Part shown: in pieces, positions 1 to 12,662 of the stretch
Position numbering within the stretch: the first letter of the stretch is position 1
Layout: the number at the start of each line of letters is the position of its first letter
Source: Lyophyllum atratum
Taxonomy: Eukaryota > Basidiomycota > Agaricomycetes > Agaricales > Lyophyllaceae
Assembly: GCA_014905825.1 (NCBI GenBank)
Contig: JACGCN010000002.1
Location: forward strand, 2,790,001 to 2,854,000
Reading direction: 5' to 3'
DNA: 64,000 nt
Notes under the pieces: generated by a model
Told to the model about the DNA's origin: nothing
What the model saw: only the letters and a program-made list of their open reading frames with translations
Databases searched by the model: none
Translations under genes and position numbers: made by a program

Positions 1-872
1 TTTGGCTTCTGCATTCCTTCCAAGGCAGGGTTTGTGCACATCAATATATTGCTAAGCGTAAGGAGGCCTAGAACCATAAACGCTGACGCTCGGACACCCC
101 ACTCAAAGCCCACAGAACTTTTGAACAACTGGTTGAGCATGATAGGGATCACGATGCCGCCAATTCCCGTGCCTATCGACGAACCCAAGCATGAGATCCA
201 AGATATGCCTGCAAGCTGAGAATATTACCTGTCACAACTATTCCCATGGCCAGGCCCCTTCGTTTACGCCAATGGTGCGCTTGAATCGCGAGCGCTGGAA
301 CATAAAGTAGGCCGGCGCCGATCCCCATTCCAAGGCCTTGGGCAAGATAAATCTGATAATACTTGTCATGGTGGGCGAGGGAGACCATGAAGAGGCTGAA
401 TGAGACGGAACGCGTTAACCAAATCCTAATCCCAAAATAGGTGGTACGAACGAGAAGACGTATATTACAGAGCCTGCCAGGACTGTGTGGCGGAAGTACC
501 CCATGTCCAGAAATTTGCCGGCGGGCAGGCCCATAGCCAATATGAAGAAGAGCTGCGTTGAGCCTATCCAGCTGATCCTCGAGGCTGACGCGACGTTTGC
601 ACGAGTATAAACATCTTGATACACCCCGAATGCATTGAGATAGCCAAAGGTCGCTGTGGTTGCGAAGAATCTGTAGAGCGCGTTCGTTAACTTGTAGCGT
701 TATCCGTAAAGACTTCCATATGGACGTACCCACCAACAAGAGTTGCCCACGCTCTGGGGCCCCCGTCGAAACGTGGTTCCGGGGGTTTCACAGCCTGAAC
801 ATCATCTGGTAGGCTCTCTTGTTTCTGATCGGGCGTATGTGCCTCTACAGAGGGTGGATGAGATTTCACCAT
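1..872 (-). CDS. MFS monocarboxylate-transporter-like permease, 3' end outside window
   Basis: This is the N-terminal half of a fungal major facilitator of the monocarboxylate/riboflavin (Mch/MCT) type, expected to move small organic acids across a membrane. The hydrophilic start, from the ATG at 872, leads into GGPRAWATLVGG. An intron follows, then FGYLNAFGVYQD, the SWIGSTQ segment and a helix with YLAQGLGMGIGAGLLYVPA, all typical of the family. The MGIVVTG helix follows, and GIGGIVIPIMLNQLF runs to the window edge. An in-frame ATG at 959 exists, but its extra residues do not look like family sequence. At about 190-240 the join between MGIVVTG and SSIGTG needs either a 20 nt intron or a 44 nt intron without an AG acceptor, so a splice lesion is possible. 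The family call is secure and the substrate is unknown. Confidence 0.75.
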
Positions 873-2318
873 CAGGGAAAGGATGGAAGGAGTGCAGGCA
901 GAGAAACCCCAAGATACAGTATTTGTTTCCCTGAATGGAAGGGCGAGACGCACATGCAACCGTCAGCATGCTTCGAGTGGGAGTATCCAGTTCGGCTTCA
1001 ATGGTGTTCTTCCTTCGGCAACGTAGATGATGTTGATTGCGGGAACCTTCGATTGACGGGAGGTTGTGCTTCGAACAGGCCAGCTGTTTTCGGCTTTCGG
1101 TAATGATATACCCGAAGCCTCGAGTCGGATTACCATCCTACAAAACTTGCAGGCGGAGATGTGGGGTCACATCTATTTTCTACATCTTTCAATCTGAGGG
1201 GCCCATGGCCACCGCATGGACGGGATATCGCTGCCCGATCTGTTAAATGACGATGTTCTTGCCATCAGCACTTCGCTGACTGAAACTAGCTGAAACTCAG
1301 AGACTATCGATTTCATCACCAAACGAGAAAGACGAAGCTGATCATGAGTTTGAAAAGCTCCACGCCTTGATAGAATTCGATCATATGGAGCGTCGATGTC
1401 CTTTGAACCAATTAGCATACAGTGGACAGAAGATGTTCGGCCGTGCTCACCAAACTGAGGAGGTTAAAAGGAGGCTGCATATGGTTGGAGCATCAATGCT
1501 CGAAGCCGCCGAACGCAGGTCCAGATAATAAGATCCGTACGGACGCCCTCATCATAACACTCGTGCACCGCATCCATTGAATCCAGCAGTAAAATGATAT
1601 AGAATGATTAGGGACCATAGTAGGGAAGATGGCTTGATGGTAGTGCAGACCAGTCTCGAGTCGATCGAGTGCACTCATAATTGGCACCGTCACGGTCAAG
1701 CGAGTGGCGAAGCGAGGGTATATTTTTTTTGAGTTCTATGACATCTTCTTGCTTCCTAGAGCCTATGAGAGCGGATTGTATAACGAAAACTAGAAAACCA
1801 TGAGACCCTCATATCAAGTGATTCAAGAAACTACTCACCGGTATAGTTAGTGCCTACTAGTAACGCCTGCCATGTGCGACTCAATCATGTCGGATCATGA
1901 TCCCTCGTCCGGACTATCTATCCTTCTGCTACTAGTTAGAAATGTGTCGCACGTACAGACCGATCACTTCTGATTGCGAAGCGTTCAAAGCGAAGAGACA
2001 GAGTGATACAACAGCAGTTGGAGATCGTAGAGAATGATGTGCTGGAATTAGATTTGTCCGAGTTTGTCGTCGCTACCTTACCCATAGAGTCAGGGTGAAT
2101 CTTACGAAAACATCTTGCTGGAGGTCCTTCCTGTTTCATCGTTATTCACAGCGAGTTTAAGCTGTCTACAAGTAGCAATTTCAGCAAATTCTTTAGGCAG
2201 ATACTCTATGTATGTGCAGCACCAATGGATATAGGTACCGTCATCTCCGTAAGGACCATTTGTATGATTGAACGTTGTTCAAATTATAGAATCACCTTCA
2301 TATCATAACAACTACGAT
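873..2318. other. Intergenic, no gene recognised
   Basis: Only short frames occur here on both strands, none with recognisable motifs or splice-linked continuity. The left part must hold the promoter of the MFS gene. I see no repeat or RNA gene. Confidence 0.5.
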
Positions 2319-3795
2319 CTATACCCTGCGTCGACTGGACCATAACCTTGCGAAGAGTGCTTTCCACCACGCCCTAAATAGATCCCGAAGGCGCCATGTC
2401 TGCGAGAGAGTTCTGGCCCCAGAACCCATACCAGAAGACGATGCGGTGTTCGACGATGTACTTATTTCCGCCTTGGAGCCTGTGGCCTGCGCTCTCTCAG
2501 CAAGTTGGTGAAAAATGTCTTCTGCCGCATCTTCGAAGAGCTTCTCCATTTCGACGTCGTGGATATAGTACGGTCGTCGTACGGCATAGGGCGCGAGACC
2601 GTTGTATTTTCGGACAAGGGCATTGAGCTTCTCTAGGGCAAACAGGTGGTAGGAACGCTCGCGCTGCTCCCATTCCTGGTCGCGGAAGGCCCTGATATAG
2701 GGGAGTGTGAAGGTGTGGTAAAGGGCGGGAGGCGTCGACAATGTTAGCATGCGAACAGCGCGACGAACCCATGCTTCACGAAGCATTTCGCGGAACGTCG
2801 CGACGGCACTGTCAAGCTCTATGATGGGATATAAGATTGGTTACTACTCAATTGGATTACAGACATACCGCCTTGAACTTCTACCCAAGGAGGCGCCGCT
2901 CCATTTCGCTGAACAATGCGATTCATTAAGAACTCCTCCCTAGCAATGAAAGGGTTTGACTCTTCCATAACCGACACCAAAGGTTTCCCTCTTCCCTTCA
3001 CATTCTGAAACAAGCCAGCCTTGCGTGCTTTCTGGAATAGTCGTTGTCAGAATGTTGATAAACAGGCAGACAAATGCTCACCTCAATCTTATCCTCGACG
3101 AGACTGGTCCACCCTTTTAGGCTACCGGGGTTTATCTGACCCCTGGTCCCTCCAGAACCCCGGATGCCCAGACGATAATCCAATGTCGATTCCCTTGCAG
3201 TTGCAAGGCGCCCAGCACGTTCGGTTCTTTTCAGTTCCTGTTTCTCCCTTCTCCGCGCGCGGTCATCGACTGGAACAGGCTTCACCGACGGTTGTGGTGG
3301 GAGGGTTGAGAACGACGCATGCTTAATCGAAGATACGACATGGGTTGGAACCTTGAATTCTGTATGCCACGGTTGGTGGTTTTCCTTCGATGGAAGAAGT
3401 GGCTCGGTTGCCCAAGAACCCGTGGACGGCGTTGTTGGAGTTACGACAACCTGACTGTCTGGGCGCACCCGCGGTGGTGTAAGTTTCAGCTTCTGGTCTG
3501 CTGACTGGATGGCACCGGTGCGTAACGGCTTGTATTTGTCAACAAGCATACGAAGAACTGCATCTTGCATCCTTTCTTCCCCATCCCAGTTCTCATGCTC
3601 GTTCTCCAAGCGCATCAAATAAGATGATTTCTGTGGTTTTGCCTCCGCTTCTTCATGAGCAGCGTCAGCGAAGAGTTTGTCGGACGCAGAGCCATGGGCG
3701 CCTCGAGCTTGAGTATTCCATCGTATCTGTTTTAGTGTAGAGCGGCGAAAGGGTAGAATTATTTGCAAGATTTTGGATCGTTGTCGTAATTCCAT
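2319..3795 (-). CDS. DUF1992 (DnaJ homologue subfamily C28 conserved domain) protein
   Basis: There are three exons (about 3795-3082, 3031-2866, 2820-2319). The start MELRQRSKILQIILPFRRS is basic and amphipathic, like a mitochondrial presequence. After a polar, low-complexity stretch comes the DUF1992 core: an EDKIE...KARKAGLFQNVKGRGKPL block, then NPFIAREEFLMNRI and GAAPPWVEVQ. That order and spacing define the family (DNAJC28 and bacterial YhdN-like proteins). The splice GAG|gtgagc...ccag|AAA joins EDKIE to KARKAG exactly where the domain requires. No J domain is visible, as is usual in fungi. The C-terminal ~160 residues carry basic and aromatic helices without a motif I know. The molecular function of the family is poorly defined; a mitochondrial location is inferred. 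Confidence 0.8.
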
Positions 3796-4330
3796 GCAAA
3801 GTTTTCGAGTGTTGTTTGGGCCTGTTGCAATCTCAAGGTCTCATAGCCCCGGCCCGGGGATGCCGCTGTCTGCATGCATGCAACCTGCATGTCGCCTGCA
3901 TGCAACGTTCTCGACCTCTAGAGTAGCACTGAAAATGGTGAGTTAACTAGCTACCGTATGAGGGTCACTAGTCAAATCGGTAGGTCTTACTCACCTCAGA
4001 AAACAGCCGGATGGAAGACGTGAGTACTCGTGGCGACGCCTATCAGATGTCGACGCAGTGAGGTACTAGTAGTATTGACTGCGGTTTACCTCCAATTTGC
4101 AACTTCAACATGGAAAGTCCCTATCACCTTATGGACACTGGTGCTTACCACTGTGGATAATATGGCGGCTTGAAATATTTTATACATGGCTAACAGATAA
4201 CTATCACAACTATTTCGACAACTATTAAAGACGAGGTGGAGTCTGCTGGCCACTCGACGGCGGTCGAGCGTTGCATCAAGATCGGAGGAATCTTCAGAAC
4301 TTCAACCCACTCTGGACTCGACAGCCCCAT
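3796..4330. other. Intergenic, promoter side of the DUF1992 gene
   Basis: No coding signal is visible. At 3868-3905 the motif CTGCATG recurs four times within 40 bp, partly as the palindrome GCATGCATGC, about 75-110 bp upstream of the DUF1992 start. The rest is unremarkable. Confidence 0.45.
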
Positions 4331-5246
4331 CTAACCCAATCCAATCCATCCCGCTAGCATCTTGAATGCGTTACTATAGCTAGTTGCTATCTTTGCGCCC
4401 ATGGACTGTAACATCGCAAACCAACTTCCTTTACGAACAGCACCGCCCCAGAATATGCGTTGAAGGCTAGCAGCAGCAGAACCTGCAAAAACACTCAGTG
4501 ACTCTGATAAGTAACTGGGATGTGAGTTCTGCTACTTACCTTTCGATATTCCACGGGATCCAAAGCCAAAAAGACCCAAGATAGGTCGTAGCAGCCACGA
4601 TTCTGGCACGAGTAAGAATCCACCGAACTCAATTATCGCAAAAATTATGGGGTGGTCGTCAATCAATTCGCCTCCAGGCAAATGTAAATAGAGCTTCATC
4701 GTGTCACACGAAATATCACCTACCAGTTATGAGGAGGACATCCTTGACATGGAGCCCAATCTCTTGGCACCTCTGCCTGATGTCTCCCTCGGGAAGTGGA
4801 AGGTTCCTGACTAGGATATCCTCGGCCTCGACCATAAGCCAATCGACAATCTTCACCCTCTCCTCCCTACGAGCTTCCTTGTCGTGAAGGAAGGACATAT
4901 TGTCAAATTTGTGGACAATAAGCGTATCAAGCCCTGTAGATAGCTTCTCCGAGACGTCGGCTGTGAGGTTCTTCTGAGCGCTGCGTTCTATCTCATTACC
5001 AAAATTCTTCGAGACGACGAGAACGGATTTCATCGCTTCTATGAACTGGTCGATTTTCGCGGAGGCGGCGGGAATGCTATAAAGAGTGACATTGTGTAGT
5101 GTTCCTTTTGCAAACGCTATCGCAGACTCTGCATCTGCCAAAATTGGTGGATTGGCCCGTATGCTGGATAGGTTTAGCGGCCCTGGGTTGGCCGGGGCAA
5201 CCAGAAACCATGCAAATATAGAGGGCAGAAGGAAATGGACACGCAT
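4331..5246 (-). CDS. Small secreted protein with Ifi-6-16/ISG12-like C-terminal segment
   Basis: Three exons are proposed: about 5246-4728, a middle exon ending at 4540, and 4482-4331. The start MRVHFLLPSIFAWFLVAPANPG is a signal peptide. A polar helical middle of about 150 residues (EIERSAQKNLTADVSEKL) follows. Exon 3 encodes GSAAASLQRIFWGGAVRKGS and then WFAMLQSMGA before the stop. That glycine/alanine-rich WGG-x-V-x-x-GSWFA-x-LQS-x-GA pattern is shared with basidiomycete proteins annotated as interferon-induced 6-16 family (small membrane-perturbing proteins in animals). The intron-2 boundaries are clear (gtaagt...ttgcag). The intron-1 acceptor is my best guess and keeps the frame. Function in fungi is unknown; membrane association of the tail is inferred from its hydrophobicity. 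Confidence 0.55.
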
Positions 5247-6061
5247 TAGGAGCTGAGTTGTGGTCGCGCCAAATCAACGAGGGGAAGGGGAGGGAATCAA
5301 CGTTGCAACATCCAGGCATCGCTGAGCCAGGATTGGTCTGTTTTTCAAATCCCGCTCGCCGATCTAATTTGATTGCTTATGCTTCCTGCATGCATATTCG
5401 CGTCTTTATGTACGTCTGAGTGAATCAGTTATGAGCAATCCCTGCTCTCTCATCGATTCAAGTAGTTTCTGCTGTTCATGTCACGATTTCTGGTCTTCCA
5501 GGTGCGCAAGTTCTGGAATAAATAAATATCCCAAGGCCCATTCAAGAACTTGCTAAAAATCAGTCATGGTGGATTCGAGTTGCATCAGGTTAGATCAGGA
5601 CTAGGATATATCTCACCAGTGGTTGAGGATTGACGTGAGAGCCCTACGTACCTATATCAGCATCGTCTTTGTAGGTTTTTCCTTCATCAAATACTTGCCC
5701 TTCCTAATCTCGACGATGTTTTTCCTCTTAATTTCTCTAGAGTCGGACTGTGTCTGAGAACATTTGAATTAGCTTGAATCCAGACTCCATACCGCGTCAC
5801 CTCACTACCTGCCATACCTTCCCAGGACTTGCCGTCTGCACCTACCACCTACTGCTTATAAGTTCCGTTGGCCGACCATCTACTATTGTCATACGCACAT
5901 GGACAGAAAACAACAGATTTGATGGAACACACAAGGCGCATGAATGAAATGACCCCTCTGATGTAGATCCATAGAGTATATTATTGTACACCAAATGTAT
6001 GGGTAAATCTCTTCATAGTTCAAGACATGAAGTGCGAACCATCTAGCTATCCATATTCCTT
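5247..6061. other. Intergenic between small secreted gene and AA9 3' end
   Basis: This holds the upstream region of the small secreted protein gene and the downstream region of the first AA9 gene. No open frame with family motifs, repeat or RNA gene is visible. Confidence 0.5.
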
Positions 6062-9000
6062 TCATCCAGACCAGACTGCGCCACCAGGAGCGGTGTAGCT
6101 CTGGATGTTGTTGTAGATGTTGACCTATCAATCAATGAGCGTAACTATCACGAATCGAGTGCACGCAAGATGACTAACGGTAATACCAGGGTCGCTTCCC
6201 TTGTATGTTCCAGGGATTGAGATCTTCGGTGGGCTGGCACTACCACCGTTGGTGATCTTGACTTGGGCGCAGCCTGAGTACGTACATCAACGATCGGGTC
6301 AAAGCGGTAATAAAGGAACTTCTTTGATCTGAACCACCACCACTGGCACCGCTAGGACCCCGGAAAAAGGACACACTCAGCACCTCGTCAGACGGGGACA
6401 CAGTGGTTCGGGTATAGATACACATAGACATTAATACTATTCTGTCTCTCAGACGAAGCTCAAGGTTGGTAAAGACTACGGGGGACAGGGAAATGCCTGG
6501 GCCAGCAGCAAAGGCAGCAAATGCGAAGTCACGGAACCCACCCGGCTCCACACCGACACCTCCACCATCTTCGCAGACTCAGGGCGACGCAGACAGTCAG
6601 AACACGCACGCGCAGATATCTAAAATCACGTCAATAACCGGAGCCAGGAAATGGATGGAGGATATGGTACACATCACCGAGGACGAGGACGTGACCCCAG
6701 CGGACTTGAAGCGAGCGTTGTCGTTACTACTGAAGAAGGAAGGGGTACCTTTTGAGGTGGCAGAAGGAATCAAAGCGATAGGGTATTTCGTGGAGTGGAT
6801 GAGTTTTAACGTGATGCGGCAGGTGGCGGGAGACGCAATCAAGAGGGCATGGGACGATCTGAACCTGGAGGACAAATTGGAGGACAAACTGGGCGCGGTA
6901 CTGGAAACGTCAATCGTATCAATCAAAGGGATAGCGGAGGAAGCGAGGGACAAAGTTGGATCAGCGGGGAACCAGGTGCCAACGACGCAAGGGGGACCGG
7001 TGCGAACATTCGCCGATCTGTTCCAGAGGAGACAAGCCATGGCAATGGATGCAGAGCACCAGGAGGTCATCGGACGGAGTGAGACGAGGGATAAGCAGGT
7101 GCTTATTGACCCCACGGAAGGGACAGGAGCCAATGGGATGGCGGAGCTGACGGAGAAGTTGTTGCTAGAGAAAGCGAAGATGGCTATGACGCTCATGGGC
7201 ATAGAAGCGGGGGACGCACCGGACCTTGACTTCGTATCGGTCAGGAAACTGAGGAACGGAGGGGCACTATACGAGATGAACTCATCGGAGGCGGCGGAAT
7301 GGCTGAAAAAGGAGGACGTAAAGAAGGCGTTTCTGGAAAAGTTCGGGGCGGACGCGATGGTGAAGGACCGAACCTACCCGGTTTTCGTGGAATTCGTACC
7401 GACATCCTTGGGGGACGACGCGTCTAGGGAGATCAGGGAAATCGAGAGGTCAAATGGATGGGCAGAGGGAGACATTGCGAACGCGAAATGGGTACGGGCA
7501 CCTCACGCAAGGGCGAATCCACACCAAAGGACGGCGCACCTCATTCTAGCTTGTGGGACAAAGGATGCAGCGAACAGAGCAATTGCGCGAGGCCTAGTGA
7601 TCGAAGGGAAGAGGGTCCTCGCACGAAAACTGGACCAGGAACCTCGACGTTGCCTCAAGTGTCAGTTCTACGGACGTACGCACATCGCGAGCGAATGCAA
7701 ACAGATACACGAGACGTGTGGCACATGCGCGGGACACCATAGGACGAAGGACTGCAAGGAGGCGGACACGAGGAAGTTTGCCTGTGTGAACTGCCGAGCG
7801 AGGGGGTGGAGGGACGACCACCCGTCGTCCGCGAGGACATGTCCCGTCTTCCTGGAGGCCAAGGAGAGGATGAAGCAAAGGACACCGGAACTGAGGTACA
7901 AGTTCTACCCCACAAATGACCCGACGACCTGGGCAAGGACGGACAGCGGGAGCGCGGAGATGGAGAGTGGACAGTACACACGCGGATGGGAGAAGCCTGA
8001 GGAAGGATGGACGACAGTAAGGAGGAGAACCATGGGAGGTAGGGGATACGAAGGAGGAAGGGGAGAAGGCACGAATCACCCGATGACAGGGCTAGGGCAA
8101 GGGAGGTTGGCTGGAGGGACACCAGGACAGGGGGGCGGAGAGAGGAGGGACCAAACCGGAGGGCCAGGGAACGCGAGGGCGCCGACACAACCGCCATCGC
8201 AAGCACTACCGACGTCGCAACCACCGGGAACGCAGACAAGCCTCTTCCAATACAATTGGATCAGTGAGGAAAGGAGGAAGGCCATGGCTACACCATCAAA
8301 TGGCACCCAGTGGGCTGATGACGACAACACGTGGCAAGGATGGAATTGAACCGAGCGAGAGCGAACGTAGGAGGAATGGGACGAATCAGAGAGAGGGGGA
8401 ACGAGGAGGAGGAGAGAGGGAGGAGGAAGACGCTCACGATATGGCAGCAGAACTTGAACAAATCCCTCGACGCACAACTCGACATGCTTAATTCACTACG
8501 GGACCGACACGATATCATCTGCATACAGGAACCTCACTTCGACTTCAACAAGCAGTCGAGAGCGACCCAGAAGTGGATTCCAGTATACCCCAAAGGCCAC
8601 GACCCCGATCACCCAGAGAGAACGAGGGCGCTCATCCTCGTCAACCGAAACATCGCGACAGGATCTTGGACACGGCTGGAAGTGGATAGCGCAGATGTGG
8701 CGGCAATACGCATTCAAACAGCGCAGTGCCCAGTAAGGATCTTCTGCATATACAATGCGTGCGATCACTCGAGAAGCATGAACGCGGTGAGGAATTTTCT
8801 GCAGAGTAGAGAAGGGAGGAGAACACGGGGTGAGGGATGTGCAGACTTATGGATGGGGGACTTCAACAGACATCACCCGAGATGGGACGACGAGAGAAAT
8901 AGGCATCTGTTCACGAGAGCGAATGTGGAAGCGGCGGAAGAGCTCCTGGAGGCAGTAGAACAGCACGAGATGGACATGGCACTACCCCCAGGCGTGCCGA

Positions 9001-12000
9001 CACTCAAGCATTTGGTGACGGGGAACCTGACACGACCGGACAACGTCTTCGTATCCTCGACGCTGATGGACGCAGTTATGGAATGCCGAGTAATACCGCA
9101 AGATCGCCCACCCAAAACTGACCATTTTCCCATTCAGACAGTCATCCAGCTGGAAACGGAGGCATCGCGAGTGGAGGACGGCAGGAATTTCAAGGAGGTG
9201 GATTGGGAGAAATTTGTGGAGAGCCTGGAGGAGCGTTTGCGAGGGAAGGACACAGGGGAGATAAGGACGAGGGAGGAGTTCGATGAGAGACTGGAAGGGT
9301 TGGTGGAAGCGATTCGGGCGACAATCATAGGGAGGGTGCCGGAGAAGAAGCCGAGTCCGTACGTGAAGAGGTGGTGGTGCAAGGAGCTATCGAACATGAG
9401 GAAGTCGGTCAAGGAGTTGGGAAGGGAGTCTTGGAGGAAGAGGGACATGGAGGGACACCCGGCACACGAACGATACCGAAGGGCACGCAACGACTACGCA
9501 CAGAAGATCAAGGAAACCAAGAGGGCCTTTTGGCAGGCGTGGCTGGAGTCAATCGACGCGAAGACGGTGTGGGATGCGAACAGATTTGTGACGAAACCGG
9601 CAGGAGACGGGGGGAGGACGAGGATACCAACCTTGAAAGTGAGAGAGGAGGGAGGAGGAGTGCGGGAGGTACAGGACAACAAGGAGAAGGCACGTTTGTT
9701 TCACAAAGCGTTCTTCTACGAGCCGCCGCAGACAGCAGGCATACCGGAGGACTACGAATACCCACCCCCGAAGTTCGCTTGGACGCCAATCACAGACCAG
9801 GAGATTCATCGAGCAATCCAGAAACTCAGTCCTTTCAAGGCTCACGGGCTCAGCGGCATCCCCAATGTTGTACTCATTAAGGCGAGGTCGACCATCGTGC
9901 CACACTTAGGCCCCATCTTCCGGGCGACGTTTGATTTGGAGGTGTACCCAGCGAGGTGGAAGGTCTTCAACACGGTGGTGCTCCGAAAGGCGGGGAAGGA
10001 TGACTACGGAAATCCCAATTCGTACAGGCCCATTGCGCTGTTGGATACCATGGCGAAGGTCTTATCCTCGTGTGTGAAGAACAGGCTGACTTTTTATGCA
10101 GAGAAGACAGGCATGCTACCACGGACGCAATTCGGTGGAAGACCGGGCAGAGCGACGACCGACTCACTACATCTCCTAGTGGATTTCATCAAGAGAGCAT
10201 GGCGCAAAGGGCACGAAGTCGTAGTGCTCTTCCTCGACGTGAAAGGGGCATTTCCCAACACGGTTCCAGCGGTCTTAGCGCATGACATGAGGCGGAAGGG
10301 AGTGCCGGATGAGGTGGTGAGGTGGTTCGAGCGGAAAATGGAAGGGAGGGAAACGGTCATCTCATTCGACGATTTCAAGTCCGATAGGATCCCAGTGAAT
10401 TGTGGCCTTGACCAGGGGTGCAACACTTCGGGAACTTGTTACAACTTCTACAGCGCGAGTCAGATAGAAGGGGCGAGTGGGGACAGAGGGGAGTTGGCGG
10501 CGGCATGGGCAGATGATACCTTTTTCGCGGCGGAGGCACCGAGAATGGAGGAGGCGGCAGAAAAGGTGGTGGCGATGATGGAGAGAGACAGGGGAGGAGA
10601 AGATTGGGCCAAGGAACATTTTTCCACATATGAGGTTCACAAGTTTGCGTGCGTCGGTTTTTCAAGGCGAAAAGAGGTCGACCCCAACAACCCGAGGAAA
10701 AGGAAACCAGCGACGCGACCGCCAGTCACCATTGCAGGGCACCGAATTGAACCAAAGACATCCCACAAATTCCTAGGAGTCATCCTCGACCAGGAATTGC
10801 GTTTTCACGAGCATGTGGCATATGCGGTAGGGAAGGGCGCGTCATGGGTCTCACAGACGAAGCACCTGGCAAAGACGAATGGAGGAATGGGGAATGGGTT
10901 TGCGAGGCAGCTGTATCAAGCGGTGGTGATACCCAGCATGCTGTACGCGGCGGATGTATGGTGCACACCGGACACACGGACAGGTGGCGGAGCGATCATA
11001 AAGGGTTCGAGGGGTTTCACAAAGAAGCTAGCGAGGGTACAGAGGGCGGCGGCTATCCAGATTCTCGGAGCATACAGAACGACCCCCAATGACTTTTTGG
11101 ATGTACACGCGGACCTCCTTCCGATGGACGTACAAATCATGAAGATATGTGCAAGGTCGGCTTCGCGTATGGCGGCTCTACCAGCAGGACACCCGATACT
11201 CAGACCAGCGCGGAAGGCGGCTAAGATGGTGAAACGACACCGGTCTCCGCTACACTACGTGATGCAGTGGCTAGGCGAGGACCCAAAGAGGGTCGAGACC
11301 ATAGATGTGATACGGTTGCCACCAGACTGGACATGCCCCGTGGAGGTAATGGTCGATAGCAGGGCGGAAGATGCAATGGAGCGGGAAAGGGAAAACGAGG
11401 CGGACATCAGGGTCTACACGGATGGGTCGGGATACAAGGGGCAGGTGGGAGCAGCGGCAGTGTTGTACAGGGGATTCGCACAACCGAAGGTGCTACGCAA
11501 ACACATCGGGGCCGAGAGGGATCACACGGTTTTCGAAGGCGAATGCGTGGGGCAGATTCTCGGGATGGAACTGATCAGAAGGGAGGTGGGAGTGCGCACA
11601 GCATCGTTGGGCACGGACAACCAAGCAGGGATGGCGGCGTTGACCCAACCAGGACCGGGGACCGCGAGATATCTGGTGGACCAAGTCATGCAAGGGATCC
11701 AACGCATCAAAGGGAGAAACCCGAATATCGATATACAAATCTACTGGACACCAGCTCACAAAGGCATCCCGGGCAACGAGAGAGCGGACAGGGAGGCAAA
11801 GAAAGCAGCGGAGGGGAAAACCACGGTGGGAATCGCGCTACCCTTCCTAGCCGGGGCGCTACCAGTCAGTAAGGCGGCAATCAGGCGACGGCAGAAGAAG
11901 GAGATACGAAAGAGGGCAGATGAGGTGTTCAAGAAGTCCCCGAGATTCGAGAGGATGAAAGCCATAGACCCTAGCCTGCCATCGAGGAAATTCCACCAGC

Positions 12001-12416
12001 TAACAAAGGGGCTCCCACGAAAACATGCAGCGCTGCTGTTCCAAATGCGTGCGAATCACTGCCCGCTCAACCAATACCTCCACCGGTTCAAGAAGATCGA
12101 ATCCCCGAAATGTCCAGGGTGCCGCGAGAAAGACGAAACCGTCAAGCACTTCCTCCTCGAATGTCCGGCATACCAGCAGCAAAGGACCCGATTGCACGAA
12201 ATCGTGAGACCTGGACCAGACGCCCTTGGCACCCTTTTGAGCGACCCCAAGGCAACAAAAGCCCTCTTCATGTTTGTGACCGAGACGCGGCGATTCGAAG
12301 AAGCCCTGGGTGACATGTACCTGCACACGGAGAGACGGAGGGAACCGAGAACGCAAGCAACATAGAGGATGCCGAACGCGACGCGCATATCACGCCCCTT
12401 TTTATTTTTCCTTGAT

Positions 12417-12452
<36 letters not shown>

Positions 12453-12629
12453 CATTACAGCGTCAGCACGACATAATACGGACCATCAGCCCAGTTCCAG
12501 GCACACCACGGGCCCATGCCATTGCACAATGGCTGGGACCACAGTTAGATAGACGAGGACGCGTAGATTATCAGTATATAGTTGTACATAGCGAACCCAC
12601 CATAGGGCAATGCCCCAGCGGGTTAATGA

Positions 12630-12662
<33 letters not shown>

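Larger units (their letters stand above)
6315..12658 (+). mobile_element. Full-length non-LTR retrotransposon, Tad/I-like
   Basis: The order is a short 5' UTR (about 180 bp), a gag-like ORF1, an ORF2 with APE endonuclease, reverse transcriptase, RNase H and CCHC, a 3' UTR with (TTAC)n, and a poly(A) tail. A 12-14 bp target duplication flanks it. Neither ORF contains a stop or frame break, so by sequence the copy could be active. The endonuclease-RT-RNase H-CCHC layout is that of the I/Tad group of fungal LINEs. It sits on the + strand, antisense to its host gene, which keeps its poly(A) signal from ending host transcription. Confidence 0.93.

Noticed and set aside
7594..8477. Several antisense frames of 77-194 codons opposite LINE ORF1
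   Set aside because: They mirror the high GC, Gly/Arg-rich coding strand and show no family motif; the sense strand explains the region.
9371..11872. Alternative + and - frames inside LINE ORF2 (for example 169 aa at 9371, 118 aa at 9134)
   Set aside because: Shadows of the 1341-codon polyprotein, with all known domains in that frame.
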